Positions 9,191 to 19,816 of a stretch of DNA of 64,000 nucleotides are shown piece by piece. The DNA is taken from assembly GCF_000801335.2 (NCBI RefSeq), contig NZ_JSEH01000003.1, positions 275,747 through 339,746 on the forward strand, read 5' to 3'. The notes under the pieces were generated by a model, which ran no database searches, was not told the DNA's origin, and worked only from the letters and a program-made list of their open reading frames with translations. The stretch's first letter is position 1; the number at the start of each line of letters is the position of its first letter. Source of the DNA: Desulfovibrio sp. TomC (lineage in GTDB: Bacteria > Desulfobacterota > Desulfovibrionia > Desulfovibrionales > Desulfovibrionaceae). A program made the translations under genes and the position numbers.

Positions 9191-9227
9191 GCCTGGCGCA
9201 GCGTCAGCCGAGGCAGGTCGCTGCTGG

Positions 9228-9848
9228 TCAGCCGCCGAACTGGCTGGGTTCGAGGTGTTCGATGGCCAGCGACCGTTCGACGCCGAGGATGCGTTCGGCC
9301 AGGAAGGCCGGGGTCTGCGGCTCCAGGCGGAGTTCAAAGGTCATGGTGAAGAGGTCTTCGAAGAGTTCCTGCACCTTGCCGTTGGTGGAGCACAGCCAGA
9401 TGACTTGGTCGATGGTGTTCCAGACGACTTCGAACACGGCCGGGATGGGCAGCGACCGGGACATGAGCGATAATTTGACGCGCTCGGCGATTTCTTTTTT
9501 ACGGTCCTTGGACAAAAACGCCTTGCCCTCGCCCTGCATCTGCTGCTGTTTTTCGATGTCGATGGCCAGACGCAGGTGTTTTTTGAACACGGCCGGGGAG
9601 ATGCGCCGGGTGTCCAAGCGCAGGGAAAAAGCCATGTAGTGGCCTTTTTCCGGGGGGGCGCTGTGCCACTCGGCGTCCAGGTAGTCTTCAAACGCGGTCC
9701 AGCCGAAGGAGCGTTCATCGGCGGTGCCGTCAATGTCCACGAAGGCGTATTTTTTGAGCCGTTCCGGGGCCTCGCGCAGAATCTGCTTATCCGCCTCGCC
9801 AACAATCCTATATCGGGTGAATCCGCCGCTGGCGGCCAAAAGTCCCAA
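9228..9848 (-). CDS. Probable N-terminal half of a split RdgC-like recombination protein
   Basis: The 206-residue product shows the RdgC-like order: a short beta start (GGFTRYRIVG), a central FGWTAFEDY region, then a helix with VFKKHLRLAIDIEKQQQ and the segment SRSLPIPAVFEVVWNTIDQV. The last of these resembles the RdgC stretch in which a helix precedes a beta strand at the DNA-binding ring. It ends at the point where E. coli RdgC still has about 100 residues, and the next gene downstream appears to supply them. The start is TTG with a near-perfect AAAGGAGG five bases before it. No frame links the two genes across the hairpin-containing gap, so they are separate coding units. Confidence 0.65.
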   Translation of the reverse strand: MGLLAASGGFTRYRIVGEADKQILREAPERLKKYAFVDIDGTADERSFGWTAFEDYLDAEWHSAPPEKGHYMAFSLRLDTRRISPAVFKKHLRLAIDIEKQQQMQGEGKAFLSKDRKKEIAERVKLSLMSRSLPIPAVFEVVWNTIDQVIWLCSTNGKVQELFEDLFTMTFELRLEPQTPAFLAERILGVERSLAIEHLEPSQFGG

Positions 9849-10037
9849 GGCGTCCTCCTTTGCCCGCCGGAATCTCCGGCGCGCGATGGGTTGGGATACG
9901 TGCAGGCTTTTAGATCAAAATGGAGCCATGCGCCAGGGGCGACCGAGGCCAGGAGAAATCGTTTGAATTATAACCAGATGGCAAATTCTGCTTTGGCCCG
10001 CCCTATGCAATGGAAGGGAAAAACGGAGGCGACGATC

Positions 10038-10241
10038 ATGGCCGTCTGGAACGTCAGTCACAACGATGGCAGGATGCGGTTCGGCTCGTACACCCGCAAG
10101 GCCACGACGCCCTCCGGGTGCAACGAGCCCTTCAAGAATGCCTACTGGTGCCCCAAGCGCAAGTGGTTTTCCAAGGAACCGTGCCCCTTTAGCAATCGGT
10201 TCGAGTGCATGAGCTTTGCCCGCCTGTGCGGCGGCATCTAG
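10038..10241 (+). CDS. Small cysteine-rich protein, 67 residues
   Basis: The ATG at 10038 has GGAGG eight bases upstream. The product is small, basic and aromatic-rich (KNAYWCPKRKWFSKEPCPF), with five cysteines at C28, C38, C49, C57 and C64. It has no signal peptide or membrane span. The Cys spacing suggests a zinc site or a small iron-sulfur or nucleic-acid-binding fold, but no family is recognised. The gene is monocistronic: a divergent RdgC-like gene lies upstream and a terminator lies downstream. Confidence 0.65.
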   Translation: MAVWNVSHNDGRMRFGSYTRKATTPSGCNEPFKNAYWCPKRKWFSKEPCPFSNRFECMSFARLCGGI

Positions 10242-10292
10242 CTCCCAACCAATCGCCGGGCGCGCAGGCGCCCTTGGCAACAGCGCCGTCAG

Positions 10293-10339
10293 ACGGCCGG
10301 AAGCTCCCCGGGATGCGGGCGCTGCCGGCCGTTTCCTTT
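10293..10339 (+). terminator. Rho-independent terminator after the small Cys-rich gene
   Basis: Arms at 10293-10304 and 10321-10332 pair over 12 bases with one mismatch around a 16-base loop. The second arm is followed by TTTCC and a run of six T. It ends the 67-residue gene and insulates the MerR-type promoter 100 bases downstream. Confidence 0.7.
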
Positions 10340-10433
10340 TTTGAAGCCGCGGTTTGATACGCTGTCGGGGCAGGCGGGCGACAAAACAGTCGGACGCTGC
10401 GTCAAAAATGTTGGTCCAGGGGTGTCTTTTCCC

Positions 10434-10464
10434 TTGAATCTGACGTTGCGTCAGGGTGTACCCT
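10434..10464 (+). promoter_or_regulatory. MerR/TipA-type promoter with 19-base spacer and dyad operator
   Basis: A -35 box TTGAAT (10434-10439) and a -10 box TACCCT (10459-10464) are separated by 19 bases. The long spacer holds the perfect dyad CTGACGTTGCGTCAG (10440-10454). An overlong spacer with a central dyad is the hallmark of MerR-family activation, in which the regulator untwists the promoter. The site is 20 bases before the start of the MerR-type gene, so the protein should regulate itself. Confidence 0.85.
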
Positions 10465-10483
10465 GGGGAAAAGGAGGGCGGCC

Positions 10484-12067
10484 ATGGTGCTTCGTATCGG
10501 TGAATTGGCCCGGCGCGCCGGGGTGACGGTCAGGACGCTGCGCCATTATGACGCCTTGGGGCTGCTTCGCCCGACGACGCGGACCGAGGGCGGAGACAGG
10601 GTGTATGGGCAGGCCGAGGCCATGCGGCTGCACGCCGTCCTGGCGCTCAAACAGTTCGGCTGCTCCCTGGCCGAGATCCGGCGGCTGCTCGATGAAGACG
10701 GGGCGACGTTGCCCGACATTCTGGCCCGGCAGATGGCAGTGCTCAAGGAACAGGCGGACAAGGCCGCGGCCCTTGGCGAAAAGTTGTCGCGGCTTCGCGA
10801 CCGGCTGCTTCACAACAAGGAGACGGCCTTGGGCGACTGGCTGGACACCCTGGCGCTCATGCATGTCTGGAGTCGGTATTTCACCGAAGACGAACTGGCC
10901 CGGCTGCGCCGCCAGCGCAGCCCGGGCCGGGAGCGGCGCACGGCCTGGGCCGGGATTGCCGCCGCCGTTGCCGCGGCCATGGCCGGGCAGGTGGCCCCGG
11001 GAAGCGGGGAAGGGCTGGCCCTTGCCCGCCGGGTCGTTGCCCTGGCCCGGACGGTTGCCGGCGATGACCCGGCTCTCCTTGGCAAGCTGCGCCAACTGGT
11101 GCGCGCTGAGGCGGGCGTGCGTCAGGCTGTCGGGATGAGCGAACCCATGCTGGCCTGGCTGGAAGGGGCCTTGGACGCGGCCCGGGCCGCCTCCCGGCCG
11201 GAGGAAACATCCGGGGATGCGGCGGGTCCGCGCCAGACGGCCCTGGGCATGGCCATGCTGCGGGCGGCCCATCAACTCCTCGACGCTCCCCTGGTCCTGG
11301 ACGATCCCCTGGCCCTTCGCATCATTGGGCCGGAGCGGGAGGCAGCCCTTCGGGCCGACCCAGGACGCTTCGACGGCGGCGAATTGCGCGGCCTTCGCCT
11401 GTCCGGGGTCCTGCGCAGCCGGGTGGCCGAGGATGCCTGGAACGAGGCCAGGGCCGGCGGCGTGGCCCAGTATGTGAGTCTTGGGGCCGGACTGGACACC
11501 GCCCCCTGGCGACGGGGGGACGGACAGACCCGCTTTTTCGAGGTGGACCATCCGGCGACCCAGGACTGGAAACGCCGCCTTCTGGCCGAGGCCGGTCTGG
11601 CAGTCGGGGGCAACGTGGTCTTTGTCCCGACCGATTTCGAGTCGTTCCGGCTGGCCGAGGCGTTGGCTGCCGCCGGATTTGACTGCACCTGCCCGGCCTT
11701 TTTTACCTGGCTTGGGGTAACCATGTATCTGGAAGCGGCTACTATTCGGGAAATCCTGGGCTGGATCGCCGCCTTGCCGCTGGGGACGCAGATCGTTTTC
11801 GACTACGCCGTGGACCCGTCCCTGCTTTCTCCCGGGGAATGCCGGGGCCGGGAGCGCGTGGCCGCCCGGGCAGCGGCCAGGGGCGAGCCGTGGAAATCGG
11901 CCTTTGACCCGGCCGTGTTGGCCGCGACGCTTGAGCAGCTGGGCTTTGGCCGGGTGGACGATCCGAGTGCGGCGGCCTTAAATGCCCGGTACCTGGCCGG
12001 CCGGGCGGACGGACTGCGCAAGAGCGGTGTGACCCGGATCGTTCGGGCTGTGGTAGCCGCCGAATAA
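10484..12067 (+). CDS. MerR/TipA-type regulator fused to a SAM-dependent O-methyltransferase
   Basis: The 527-residue protein has three parts. Residues 3-75 are a MerR winged helix (RIGELARRAGVTVRTLRHYD), then a coiled-coil. Residues about 120-235 match a TipAS-like ligand-binding domain (YFTEDELARLRRQR, ALARRVVALARTVAGDDPAL). From about residue 245 to the end is a class I methyltransferase of the leucine carboxyl/PPM type: the SAM motif VSLGAGLDTAPWR starts near residue 330, and FFEVDHPATQDWKRRLL and WLGVTMYLEAATI follow. TipAL binds thiopeptide drugs covalently, so this fusion may sense a drug-like molecule and methylate it or another target. AAGGAGG precedes the ATG by six bases. An RND pump operon starts 146 bases downstream. 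Confidence 0.85.
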   Translation: MVLRIGELARRAGVTVRTLRHYDALGLLRPTTRTEGGDRVYGQAEAMRLHAVLALKQFGCSLAEIRRLLDEDGATLPDILARQMAVLKEQADKAAALGEKLSRLRDRLLHNKETALGDWLDTLALMHVWSRYFTEDELARLRRQRSPGRERRTAWAGIAAAVAAAMAGQVAPGSGEGLALARRVVALARTVAGDDPALLGKLRQLVRAEAGVRQAVGMSEPMLAWLEGALDAARAASRPEETSGDAAGPRQTALGMAMLRAAHQLLDAPLVLDDPLALRIIGPEREAALRADPGRFDGGELRGLRLSGVLRSRVAEDAWNEARAGGVAQYVSLGAGLDTAPWRRGDGQTRFFEVDHPATQDWKRRLLAEAGLAVGGNVVFVPTDFESFRLAEALAAAGFDCTCPAFFTWLGVTMYLEAATIREILGWIAALPLGTQIVFDYAVDPSLLSPGECRGRERVAARAAARGEPWKSAFDPAVLAATLEQLGFGRVDDPSAAALNARYLAGRADGLRKSGVTRIVRAVVAAE

Positions 12068-12213
12068 TTCTGACAAAATTGAAGGACGGCACTCCGGGCT
12101 GGCCCGGAGAAGGTTCTCGCTGTAACCTTTGCCGCGTCGCTTACGACGTGGCCCAAACGGCGGCTTCTTCGGCCCGGACCGGGATGGCCGAAACGAGAGA
12201 CAAGGATGTTGCA

Positions 12214-13410
12214 ATGCATATGACTGCTTCCGGTCCCCTGCGCAGGGGACCGTTTCGCTGGCTGGCCCTGGGTGTGCTGCTGCTCATTGCTGCCGGGGCT
12301 TTTTGGTGGCAGGGGGCCGGAAACGGCCAGGCCCAGGGACCCGGCGGCCCGGGCGGCCCTCCGGGCCTGACTGGCCAGCCGGTGTCCGTGACCACGGCCG
12401 TGGCCCGCACCGGCGTGGCCCGGGTGACGCTTTCCGGCATCGGCACGGTGACGCCGCTGCGCACGGTCACGGTCAAAAGCCGGGTGGACGGCGAACTCAT
12501 GGACGTGCGTTTCACCGAAGGCCAGCTCGTCAAAGAGGGCGAGCTGCTGGCCCAGATCGATCCCCGGGCCTTTGCCGCCCAGCTGGAACAGTATCAGGGC
12601 CAGTTGGCCAAGGACACGGCCCTGTTGGAAAACGCCCAGGCGGATCTGGCGCGCTACAACAATCTGGCCAAAAAGGACATGCTGGCCGGCCAGACCAAGG
12701 ATACGCAGGGGTCCCTGGTGCGCCAGTACGAGGCGGCCATCCGCACGGACAAGGGGCTTATCGACAACGCCAAACTGCAGCTCGAATACAGCCGCATCAC
12801 CGCCCCGATCACCGGCCGGGTGGGGTTGCGCAAGGTCGATGCCGGCAACATGGTCAAGGCGAGCGAGTCCACGACCATTTGCGTCATCACCCAGGTTTCG
12901 CCCATAAGCGTCCTTTTCACCCTGCCCGAGGACCAGCTGCCGGCAGTCCTGGCCCGGTATCGGGCCGGCGAGACTCTCTCTGTCGCCGCCTACGACCGCA
13001 CCATGTCCAAGCGGCTGGCCCTGGGCAAACTGACCACCGCCGACAACCAGATCGACACGGCAACCGGCACGGTCAAGCTGCGGGCGGTCTTTGACAATGC
13101 CGACGAAGCCCTGTTCCCCAACCAGTTCGTCAATGCCGAGCTGCTCCTGGAAGAGCGCAAGGGCGTGGTCCTGGCGCCGGCGGCGGCGGTGCAGCGCGGC
13201 TCCAAGGGGGCGCGGATCTATGTGGTCGACGCCGAGGGCGTGGCCCGGTCCAAGCCGGTGACGGTCGGCCTGGCCGTTGGCGAGGATGTGGTGGCGGATG
13301 CGGGCCTGGCCGCCGGCGAGATCGTGGTGGTCGAGGGGGCGGATCGGCTTCGCGACGGCGCCAAGGTGGCAGTGCGCAACCCCGGCCCGGGGATTGCCGG
13401 CAAACCATGA
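12214..13410 (+). CDS. mdtA: RND efflux periplasmic adaptor (MdtA-like)
   Basis: The 398-residue product has one N-terminal membrane span (residues about 17-36), a Gly/Pro-rich linker, then the membrane-fusion fold: a split biotinyl-lipoyl domain ([20 protein letters not shown] and [16 protein letters not shown]), a coiled-coil hairpin between them, and beta-barrel domains. It should link the inner-membrane pump to an outer-membrane TolC-type channel; no such channel gene is in the window. The ATG at 12214 follows AAGGA by seven bases. An in-frame ATG six bases downstream is possible. The stop overlaps the next gene by four bases. Confidence 0.88.
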   Translation: MHMTASGPLRRGPFRWLALGVLLLIAAGAFWWQGAGNGQAQGPGGPGGPPGLTGQPVSVTTAVARTGVARVTLSGIGTVTPLRTVTVKSRVDGELMDVRFTEGQLVKEGELLAQIDPRAFAAQLEQYQGQLAKDTALLENAQADLARYNNLAKKDMLAGQTKDTQGSLVRQYEAAIRTDKGLIDNAKLQLEYSRITAPITGRVGLRKVDAGNMVKASESTTICVITQVSPISVLFTLPEDQLPAVLARYRAGETLSVAAYDRTMSKRLALGKLTTADNQIDTATGTVKLRAVFDNADEALFPNQFVNAELLLEERKGVVLAPAAAVQRGSKGARIYVVDAEGVARSKPVTVGLAVGEDVVADAGLAAGEIVVVEGADRLRDGAKVAVRNPGPGIAGKP

Positions 13411-16400
13411 ACCTGTCGCGCCCGTTTATTGTGCGGCCGGTCGCCACCACGCTCATTATGGTGGCGGTGATCCTGGCCGGAGCTGTGGCCTATTTCCAGT
13501 TGCCGGTCTCGGCCCTGCCGCAAGTGGACTACCCGACCATCCAGGTCCGGACCTTTTACCCCGGGGCCAGCCCCGACGTCATGGCCTCGGCCGTGACTGC
13601 GCCGCTCGAGCGCCAGTTCGGCCAGATGCCGGGTCTGGCCGAAATGACCTCGGTCAGTTCGTCCGGGGCCTCGGTCATCACCCTGCAATTTTCCCTGAGC
13701 TTAAGCCTCGACGTGGCCGAGCAGGAGGTCCAGGCCGCAATCAACACGGCCTACAGCCTGCTCCCCGACGATCTGCCCACGCCCCCGGTCTACAGCAAGG
13801 TCAACCCGGCCGACGCGCCCATCCTGTCCCTGGCCCTGACCTCGGACAGCCTGGACCTGACCGTGGTTCAGGATCTGGCCGATACCCGGCTGGCCCAGAA
13901 AATTTCCCAGCTCTCCGGCGTCGGTCTGGTCAGCGTGGCCGGCGGGCAGCGTCCGGCCGTGCGCATCGACGCCAACCCGACGGCCCTGGCCGCCTACGGC
14001 GTGAGCCTCGAAGACGTGCGCACGGCCATTGCCGCCGCCAACGTCAACAAGGCCAAGGGCGGCTTTGACGGGCCGCGCCAGTCCTCGATTCTGGAGACCA
14101 ACGACCAGCTCCTCTCCAGCGACGAGTACAAGCCGCTTATCGTCTCCTACCGCGACGGCCGGCCGGTGCGGCTTTCCGACGTGGCCGACGTCCATTCCGG
14201 TCCGGAGGACGTGCGCCAGGCCGCCTGGGTGAACGGCAAGCCGGCCATCGTCTTGAATATCCAGCGCCAGCCCGGGGCCAACGTCATAAACGTGGTGGAC
14301 CGGGTCAAGGCCATCATGCCCCAGCTGCGCGCCGCCCTGCCGGCCGCCGTCAACCTTGCCGTCCTGACCGACCGCACCGTCACCATCCGGGCCTCCATCG
14401 ACGATGTGCAGATCGAACTGCTCCTGGCCGTCGTCCTGGTGATCGGGGTCATCTACCTGTTTTTGCACGACCTGCCGGCCACGCTCATTCCGGCCACGGC
14501 CGTGCCCCTGTCGCTGGTCGGCACCTTTGGCGTCATGTATCTGCTCGGCTATGGGTTAAACAACCTGACGCTCATGGCCCTGACCATCGCCACCGGCTTC
14601 GTGGTGGACGACGCCATCGTCATGATCGAAAATGTGGCCCGCCATGTGGAAGAGGGCGTTTTGCCCCTCAAGGCCGCCCTGGACGGGGCCGGCCAGATCG
14701 GCTTCACCATCCTGTCGTTGACCGTCTCCCTGGTGGCGGTGCTCATTCCGCTCCTTTTCATGGGCGACGTAGTGGGCCGGCTGTTTCGGGAATTCGCCGT
14801 GACGCTTGGCGTGGCCATTTTGCTCTCAGCCGTGGTGTCGCTGACCCTGACTCCGATGCTGTGCGCCCGGCTGCTTGGCCGGGGCAAGGCCTCCGGGGCC
14901 TCGGGCGGCTTCGTGGCCCGGGGCTTCCAGGCCTTTTTTACCGGTCTGGCCCGTTTTTACGCCCGGACCCTGACCGTCGTGCTGCGCCATCAGCCCTTGA
15001 CCCTGCTCATTGCCGTGGCCACGGTCGCGGCCACGGTATGGATGTACGCCGTCGTGCCCAAAGGTTTTTTCCCGGTGCAGGATACCGGGGGCCTGACCGG
15101 CGTCTTTGAGGCCCCGACCTCGGCCTCCTTTGCCGCCGTGTCCGAAGCCCAGGCCGGGCTGACCGAGATCCTGGCCGCTGATCCGGCCGTGGCGTCGGTG
15201 GCCGCCTATGTCGGCGTGGACGGCATCAACCCCAGCCCCAACGTCGGCCGCCTTGCCCTGGAGCTGGTCCCCAAGGCCGCCCGCACGGCCGACGCCGCCG
15301 GCGTGGCCCGGCGTCTCGAAGAAAAAGTCCGCAGCCTGCCGGGGCTGACGACGGCCCTGTCGCCGGTCCAGGATCTGTCCGTGGACGCCAGGGCCGGGCG
15401 CGCCCAGTACCAATACACGCTGGAGACCCCGAGCACCCGGGAGCTTGGCCAATGGACGCCGCAGTTTGTGTCCGCCCTGGCCGCCCGGCCCGAGATGCGA
15501 AACGTCTCCCACAATCTGGCCCTGGGCGGGCTTCGCCTCAATGTGCACATCGACCGGGTGGCCGCCGCCCGCTACGGGCTGACCCCCGAGGACGTGGACA
15601 ACGCGCTCTACAGCGCCTTTGGCCAGCGCCAGATTTCCACCATGTTTACGGAACTGAGCCAGTACCGCGTGGTCCTTGGCGTGTCCCCGGCCATGGCCCA
15701 GGGACCCGAGGCGCTTTCGCGCATCCGCCTGACCGGCACGGGCGGCGGGCAGGTGCCCCTCTCGGCCGTGGCCACGGTCACCCAGGGGGAAGCGCCGCTG
15801 GTCATAAACCGCCAGGGCCAGTTCCCGGCCGCAACCGTATCCTTTGACGTGGCCCCGGGCCATTCCCTGGGCGACGCCGTGGCGGCGGTGCGCACGGTGT
15901 CGGCCGCGCTCGGCCTGCCGGACAGCATTGCCGGGGCCTTTACCGGCGCGGCCCGGGCCTTTATGGACTCGCTTCAAAACGAGCCGCTCCTGATCCTGGC
16001 CGCCCTGATCACCGTCTATATCGTCCTTGGCGTCATGTACGAGAGCTTCATTCACCCGATCACCATCCTCTCCACCCTGCCTTCGGCCGGGGTCGGGGCG
16101 GTCGGGGCCTTGTGGCTGTGCGGCGAGGACCTGGGCATCATGGCCGTTATCGGCATCATTTTGCTGATCGGCATCGTGAAGAAAAACGGCATCATGATGG
16201 TGGATTTCGCTTTAAGCGCCGAGCGCGAGCGGGGACTCCCCCCGGGCGAGGCCATTTACGAAGCCTGCCTGCTGCGGTTTCGGCCCATCATGATGACCAC
16301 CATGGCGGCGCTTCTTGGCGCGTTGCCCCTGGCCCTTGGCACGGGGGTCGGCAGCGAGCTGCGCCGCCCCCTTGGCATTGCCATTGTCGGCGGGCTGGTG

Positions 16401-16508
16401 GTCAGTCAGGTCCTGACCCTCTATACCACGCCGGTCATCTATCTCTTCTTTGAACGCCTGGCCGGTCGCGGCCGCGGCCCCGGGGCCGGGGAGTCGGCCC
16501 AGTCATGA
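13407..16508 (+). CDS. mdtB: RND multidrug efflux permease (MdtB-like)
   Basis: The 1,033-residue protein has the complete RND layout: an N-terminal helix ([20 protein letters not shown]), a large periplasmic loop, helices 2-6 with the proton-relay helix ([19 protein letters not shown]), a second periplasmic loop, and helices 8-12 ([20 protein letters not shown]). The paired acidic residues in VVDDAIV on helix 4 and the lysine in IVKKNGIMM on helix 10 are the expected proton-coupling residues. It is one of two permeases encoded in tandem, as in MdtBC, which works as a B2C heterotrimer. Its start lies within the adaptor stop (ATGA), as does that of the next gene. Confidence 0.9.
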   Translation: MNLSRPFIVRPVATTLIMVAVILAGAVAYFQLPVSALPQVDYPTIQVRTFYPGASPDVMASAVTAPLERQFGQMPGLAEMTSVSSSGASVITLQFSLSLSLDVAEQEVQAAINTAYSLLPDDLPTPPVYSKVNPADAPILSLALTSDSLDLTVVQDLADTRLAQKISQLSGVGLVSVAGGQRPAVRIDANPTALAAYGVSLEDVRTAIAAANVNKAKGGFDGPRQSSILETNDQLLSSDEYKPLIVSYRDGRPVRLSDVADVHSGPEDVRQAAWVNGKPAIVLNIQRQPGANVINVVDRVKAIMPQLRAALPAAVNLAVLTDRTVTIRASIDDVQIELLLAVVLVIGVIYLFLHDLPATLIPATAVPLSLVGTFGVMYLLGYGLNNLTLMALTIATGFVVDDAIVMIENVARHVEEGVLPLKAALDGAGQIGFTILSLTVSLVAVLIPLLFMGDVVGRLFREFAVTLGVAILLSAVVSLTLTPMLCARLLGRGKASGASGGFVARGFQAFFTGLARFYARTLTVVLRHQPLTLLIAVATVAATVWMYAVVPKGFFPVQDTGGLTGVFEAPTSASFAAVSEAQAGLTEILAADPAVASVAAYVGVDGINPSPNVGRLALELVPKAARTADAAGVARRLEEKVRSLPGLTTALSPVQDLSVDARAGRAQYQYTLETPSTRELGQWTPQFVSALAARPEMRNVSHNLALGGLRLNVHIDRVAAARYGLTPEDVDNALYSAFGQRQISTMFTELSQYRVVLGVSPAMAQGPEALSRIRLTGTGGGQVPLSAVATVTQGEAPLVINRQGQFPAATVSFDVAPGHSLGDAVAAVRTVSAALGLPDSIAGAFTGAARAFMDSLQNEPLLILAALITVYIVLGVMYESFIHPITILSTLPSAGVGAVGALWLCGEDLGIMAVIGIILLIGIVKKNGIMMVDFALSAERERGLPPGEAIYEACLLRFRPIMMTTMAALLGALPLALGTGVGSELRRPLGIAIVGGLVVSQVLTLYTTPVIYLFFERLAGRGRGPGAGESAQS

Positions 16509-19500
16509 ATCTGCCTGAAATCTGCATCCGTCGCCCGGTCGGCACGGCGCTGTTGACCCTGGCCCTCATGCTGGCCGGGGCCATCGCCTTTCGGCTCTTG
16601 CCGGCCGCCGCCCTGCCGCAGGTGGATTTCCCCACCATCTCGGTCCAGGCCCAGCTGCCCGGGGCCGAACCCGAGACCATGGCCACCTCGGTGGCCGCCC
16701 CCCTGGAGCGCCAATTCGCCCGCATCGCCGGGATCACGGAAATGACTTCGTCGAGTTCCCGGGGGTCGGCCCAGATCAACCTGCAATTCGAGCTGTCGCG
16801 CGACATCAACGGCGCATCCCGCGACGTCCAGGCGGCGATCAACGCGGCCCGGGGCTTTTTGCCGTCCACCCTGCGGCAAAATCCCACCTACCGCAAAATG
16901 AATCCGGCCGACGCCCCGGTCATGGTGTTGGCCCTGACCTCGCCCACCGTGCCCCGGGCCGACATGTACGACGTGGCCGCAACCGTGCTCCAGCAGAAGC
17001 TGGCCCAGGTCGAGGGCGTGGGCCAGGTGTTCGTGGGCGGCGGGGCCTTGCCGGCCGTGCGGGTGAGCGTGGATCCGGCCAAGCTGGCCCAAAACGGGCT
17101 GAGCCTTGAAAACGTGCGCGGGCTTATTACCAAGACCACGGTCAACCGGCCCAAGGGCCGCATCGAGTCGGACGGGGCCGCCTATGAGATCGACGTCAAC
17201 GACCAGCTGCACAAGGCCCGGGAATACCAGCCGCTGATCTTGTCGTACAAAAACGGCGCGGCCGTGCGTCTGTCCGACGTGGCCACCGTCACCGATTCCG
17301 TGGAGGACGTGCGCACGGCCGGCGTGGTCGGCGGCACTCCGGCGGTCATGATCATCGTCTTTCGCCAGCCCGGGGCCAACATCATCGAGACCGTGGACAA
17401 TGTCCGGGCGCTGTTGCCGCAGCTCACGGCCTCGCTGCCCGGGGACGTGAACATTTCGGTCGAAATGGACCGCAGCCCGCCGATCCGGGCCTCGTTGTCG
17501 GAAGTGGAGTGGACGCTGGCCCTGTCCTGCCTGCTGGTCATCGCCGTGGTCTGGATGTTTCTGGGCACCCTGACCGCCACGGTGATCCCGGCCGTGGCCA
17601 CGGTGGCCTCGCTGGTCGGCACCTTTGCCGTCATGTATCTGCTCAATTACTCGCTCGACAATCTGTCGCTCATGGCCCTGACCATCGCCACCGGCTTTGT
17701 GGTGGACGACGCCATTGTGGTGCTGGAAAACGTCTCGCGCCACATGGAGACCGGGCAGACGCCGCGAGCTGCGGCCATTGCCGGCTCCCGGGAGGTGGCC
17801 TTCACCGTCGTCTCCATGAGCATCTCGCTGGTGGCGGTTTTCATCCCCATCTTTTTCATGGGCGGCATGGTGGGCCGGCTGTTTCGGGAATTTGCCGCGG
17901 TGCTGTCCATTGCCATCATGCTGTCCTTGGCCTTGTCCCTGACCGCCACGCCGATGCTGTGTGCCGTGCTGCTGCGGCCGGGCCGGTCGTCTGGAACATC
18001 TGGAACATCTGGAACATCTGGGGAGTCTGGGGCAACCGACGCCAAAGGCCCGGGGCTTGGCCGGCGGTTTTTCGCCGCCCTGACCCGGGGCTATGCCCGC
18101 GGCCTGGACGTGGCCCTGTCCCATCCCCGGCTCATGCTCACGGTCACGGCCGGCGCGCTGGCCGGCGCAGTCTGGCTCTATATTGCCATTCCCAAGGGTT
18201 TTTTCCCGGAACAGGACAACGGCCGGCTCATGGGGTTTGTCCAGGCCTCGTCAGACAGTTCGTTTCAGTCCATGGCCGGCAAGCTTGAACACGTGGTCGC
18301 CGTCGTCAAGGCCGATCCCGATGTGGAATCCGTCACCGGCTTTACCGGCGGCGGCGGCGGGCCTGGCGGCGGCGGCACCAACTCGGCGCAGATGTTTGTG
18401 ACACTCAAGCCCCAGGCGAAGCGGCCACCCCTGGTCGTGACGCTTTCGCGGCTGCGCCAGTCGCTCGCCGCCATCCCCGGAGCCCAGGCCTTTCTCATGC
18501 CGGCCCAGGAACTGCGCCTGGGTGGCCGGCCGGGCAAGGCGCTTTACCAGTTTACGCTCCTTGGCGACGGTTTTGCCGAACTGCTCGCCTGGGTTCCCAA
18601 GGTGGAGGAGCGCCTGCGCGGGGTGCCCCTGCTCACCGACGTGGTGGCCGACCAGCAGGCCAAGGGGCTTATGACCTCGGTGGTCGTGGACCGTGACGCC
18701 GCCGCCCGCCTGGGCGTCTCCATGGCGTCCATCGACGCCGTGCTCTACGACGCTTTCGGCCAGAGTCTGGCCGGGGTATCCTATGCCGAGGTCAACCAGT
18801 ACCGGGTGGTGCTGGACGCCGAGGCCCGCATCTGGGCCTCGCCCGAGGGCCTGCGCCACATCTATGTGCCGGCCGCTGACGGCAGCCAGATCCCCCTGGC
18901 CTCCCTGGCCACGGTGCGAAGCGCCCTGACCCCGCTTTCGGTCTCACACCAGGGCCAGTTTCCGGCCGCCACCATTTCCTTTAATCTGGCCCCCAAGGTC
19001 TCGCTCTCCCAGGCCTCGGCCGCTATTGATGCGGCTGTGGCCGAAATGGGTCTGCCCTCGTCGATTCGCACCACCTTTGCCGGTACGGCCCAGGCCTTTG
19101 GCGAATCGCTCAAAAATCAGCCCTACCTGCTCCTGGCCGCGCTGCTCGCCGTCTACATCGTCCTTGGCGTGCTCTACGAGAGCACCATCCATCCCATAAC
19201 CATCCTGTCCACCCTGCCCTCGGCCGGCCTTGGGGCCGTGGCCGCCTTGTGGGTGTTCGGCCTCGACCTTTCCATCATCGCTGTTATCGGCATCATTTTG
19301 CTCATTGGCATCGTCAAGAAAAACGGCATCATGATGGTGGATTTCGCCCTGGAGGCCGAGCGCACCCGGGGCATGGGTCCCAGGGAGGCCATCACCGAAG
19401 CCTGTCTCAAACGCTTTCGGCCCATCATGATGACCACCCTGGCCGCCCTCCTTGGGGCTTTGCCCCTGGCCCTTGGGCATGGATCGGGCTGGGAGCTGCG

Positions 19501-19657
19501 ACGCCCCTTGGGCATCGTCATTGCGGGAGGGCTGGTGGTCAGCCAGATCATGACGCTTTTCACCACGCCGGTGATTTATCTGTATTTGGACCGGCTGCGC
19601 TGGCGCGTAACCGCCAGGAAGCGAGGCCGAAACGCTGCGGCAGTCAAGGCGTTGTAG
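16505..19657 (+). CDS. mdtC: RND multidrug efflux permease (MdtC-like)
   Basis: This 1,050-residue RND permease has the same architecture as the preceding gene and is clearly its paralog ([36 protein letters not shown]). It overlaps that gene by four bases. The cytoplasmic stretch between helices 6 and 7 carries a Ser-Gly repeat (residues 496-510) encoded by a 9-base tandem repeat. The second periplasmic loop has a glycine-rich insert ([10 protein letters not shown]) near residue 617. The basic C-terminal tail ([13 protein letters not shown]) ends the protein. With its neighbours it should form a proton-driven tripartite pump. Confidence 0.9.
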   Translation: MNLPEICIRRPVGTALLTLALMLAGAIAFRLLPAAALPQVDFPTISVQAQLPGAEPETMATSVAAPLERQFARIAGITEMTSSSSRGSAQINLQFELSRDINGASRDVQAAINAARGFLPSTLRQNPTYRKMNPADAPVMVLALTSPTVPRADMYDVAATVLQQKLAQVEGVGQVFVGGGALPAVRVSVDPAKLAQNGLSLENVRGLITKTTVNRPKGRIESDGAAYEIDVNDQLHKAREYQPLILSYKNGAAVRLSDVATVTDSVEDVRTAGVVGGTPAVMIIVFRQPGANIIETVDNVRALLPQLTASLPGDVNISVEMDRSPPIRASLSEVEWTLALSCLLVIAVVWMFLGTLTATVIPAVATVASLVGTFAVMYLLNYSLDNLSLMALTIATGFVVDDAIVVLENVSRHMETGQTPRAAAIAGSREVAFTVVSMSISLVAVFIPIFFMGGMVGRLFREFAAVLSIAIMLSLALSLTATPMLCAVLLRPGRSSGTSGTSGTSGESGATDAKGPGLGRRFFAALTRGYARGLDVALSHPRLMLTVTAGALAGAVWLYIAIPKGFFPEQDNGRLMGFVQASSDSSFQSMAGKLEHVVAVVKADPDVESVTGFTGGGGGPGGGGTNSAQMFVTLKPQAKRPPLVVTLSRLRQSLAAIPGAQAFLMPAQELRLGGRPGKALYQFTLLGDGFAELLAWVPKVEERLRGVPLLTDVVADQQAKGLMTSVVVDRDAAARLGVSMASIDAVLYDAFGQSLAGVSYAEVNQYRVVLDAEARIWASPEGLRHIYVPAADGSQIPLASLATVRSALTPLSVSHQGQFPAATISFNLAPKVSLSQASAAIDAAVAEMGLPSSIRTTFAGTAQAFGESLKNQPYLLLAALLAVYIVLGVLYESTIHPITILSTLPSAGLGAVAALWVFGLDLSIIAVIGIILLIGIVKKNGIMMVDFALEAERTRGMGPREAITEACLKRFRPIMMTTLAALLGALPLALGHGSGWELRRPLGIVIAGGLVVSQIMTLFTTPVIYLYLDRLRWRVTARKRGRNAAAVKAL
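17990..18034 (+). repeat. 9-base tandem repeat inside the mdtC-like gene
   Basis: Three exact copies of TCTGGAACA are followed by two diverged copies (TCTGGGGAG, TCTGGGGCA). The array is in frame and encodes SGT three times, then SGE and SGA. A change of copy number would alter a flexible cytoplasmic loop without a frameshift. Confidence 0.85.
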
Positions 19658-19816
19658 ACACGGCCAAACGGATTCCAGGTATCCACTGTCGTGTTTTTGC
19701 CGACGCCAGTGCCTGGCCTTGCCTCATAACGGCTTCTCAGTATAGTACAACGTCAGGACACATACCACCGGGGATGGCGCAATGGGGCCACGCCGCGCCG
19801 CGCGAAAGGACATCGC

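Noticed and set aside
8575..9848. A single rdgC gene broken by a sequencing frameshift
   Set aside because: The two frames are separated by 125 bases with a hairpin repeat, and each has its own strong ribosome binding site.
17990..18034. CRISPR array or minisatellite unrelated to coding
   Set aside because: The units are 9 bases, have no spacers and are in frame with the permease gene.
16439..18124. Long minus-strand open frame across the two RND permease genes
   Set aside because: Its product is a His/Gly/Arg-rich low-complexity sequence typical of antisense frames in GC-rich genes; the RND genes on the plus strand have complete family motifs.
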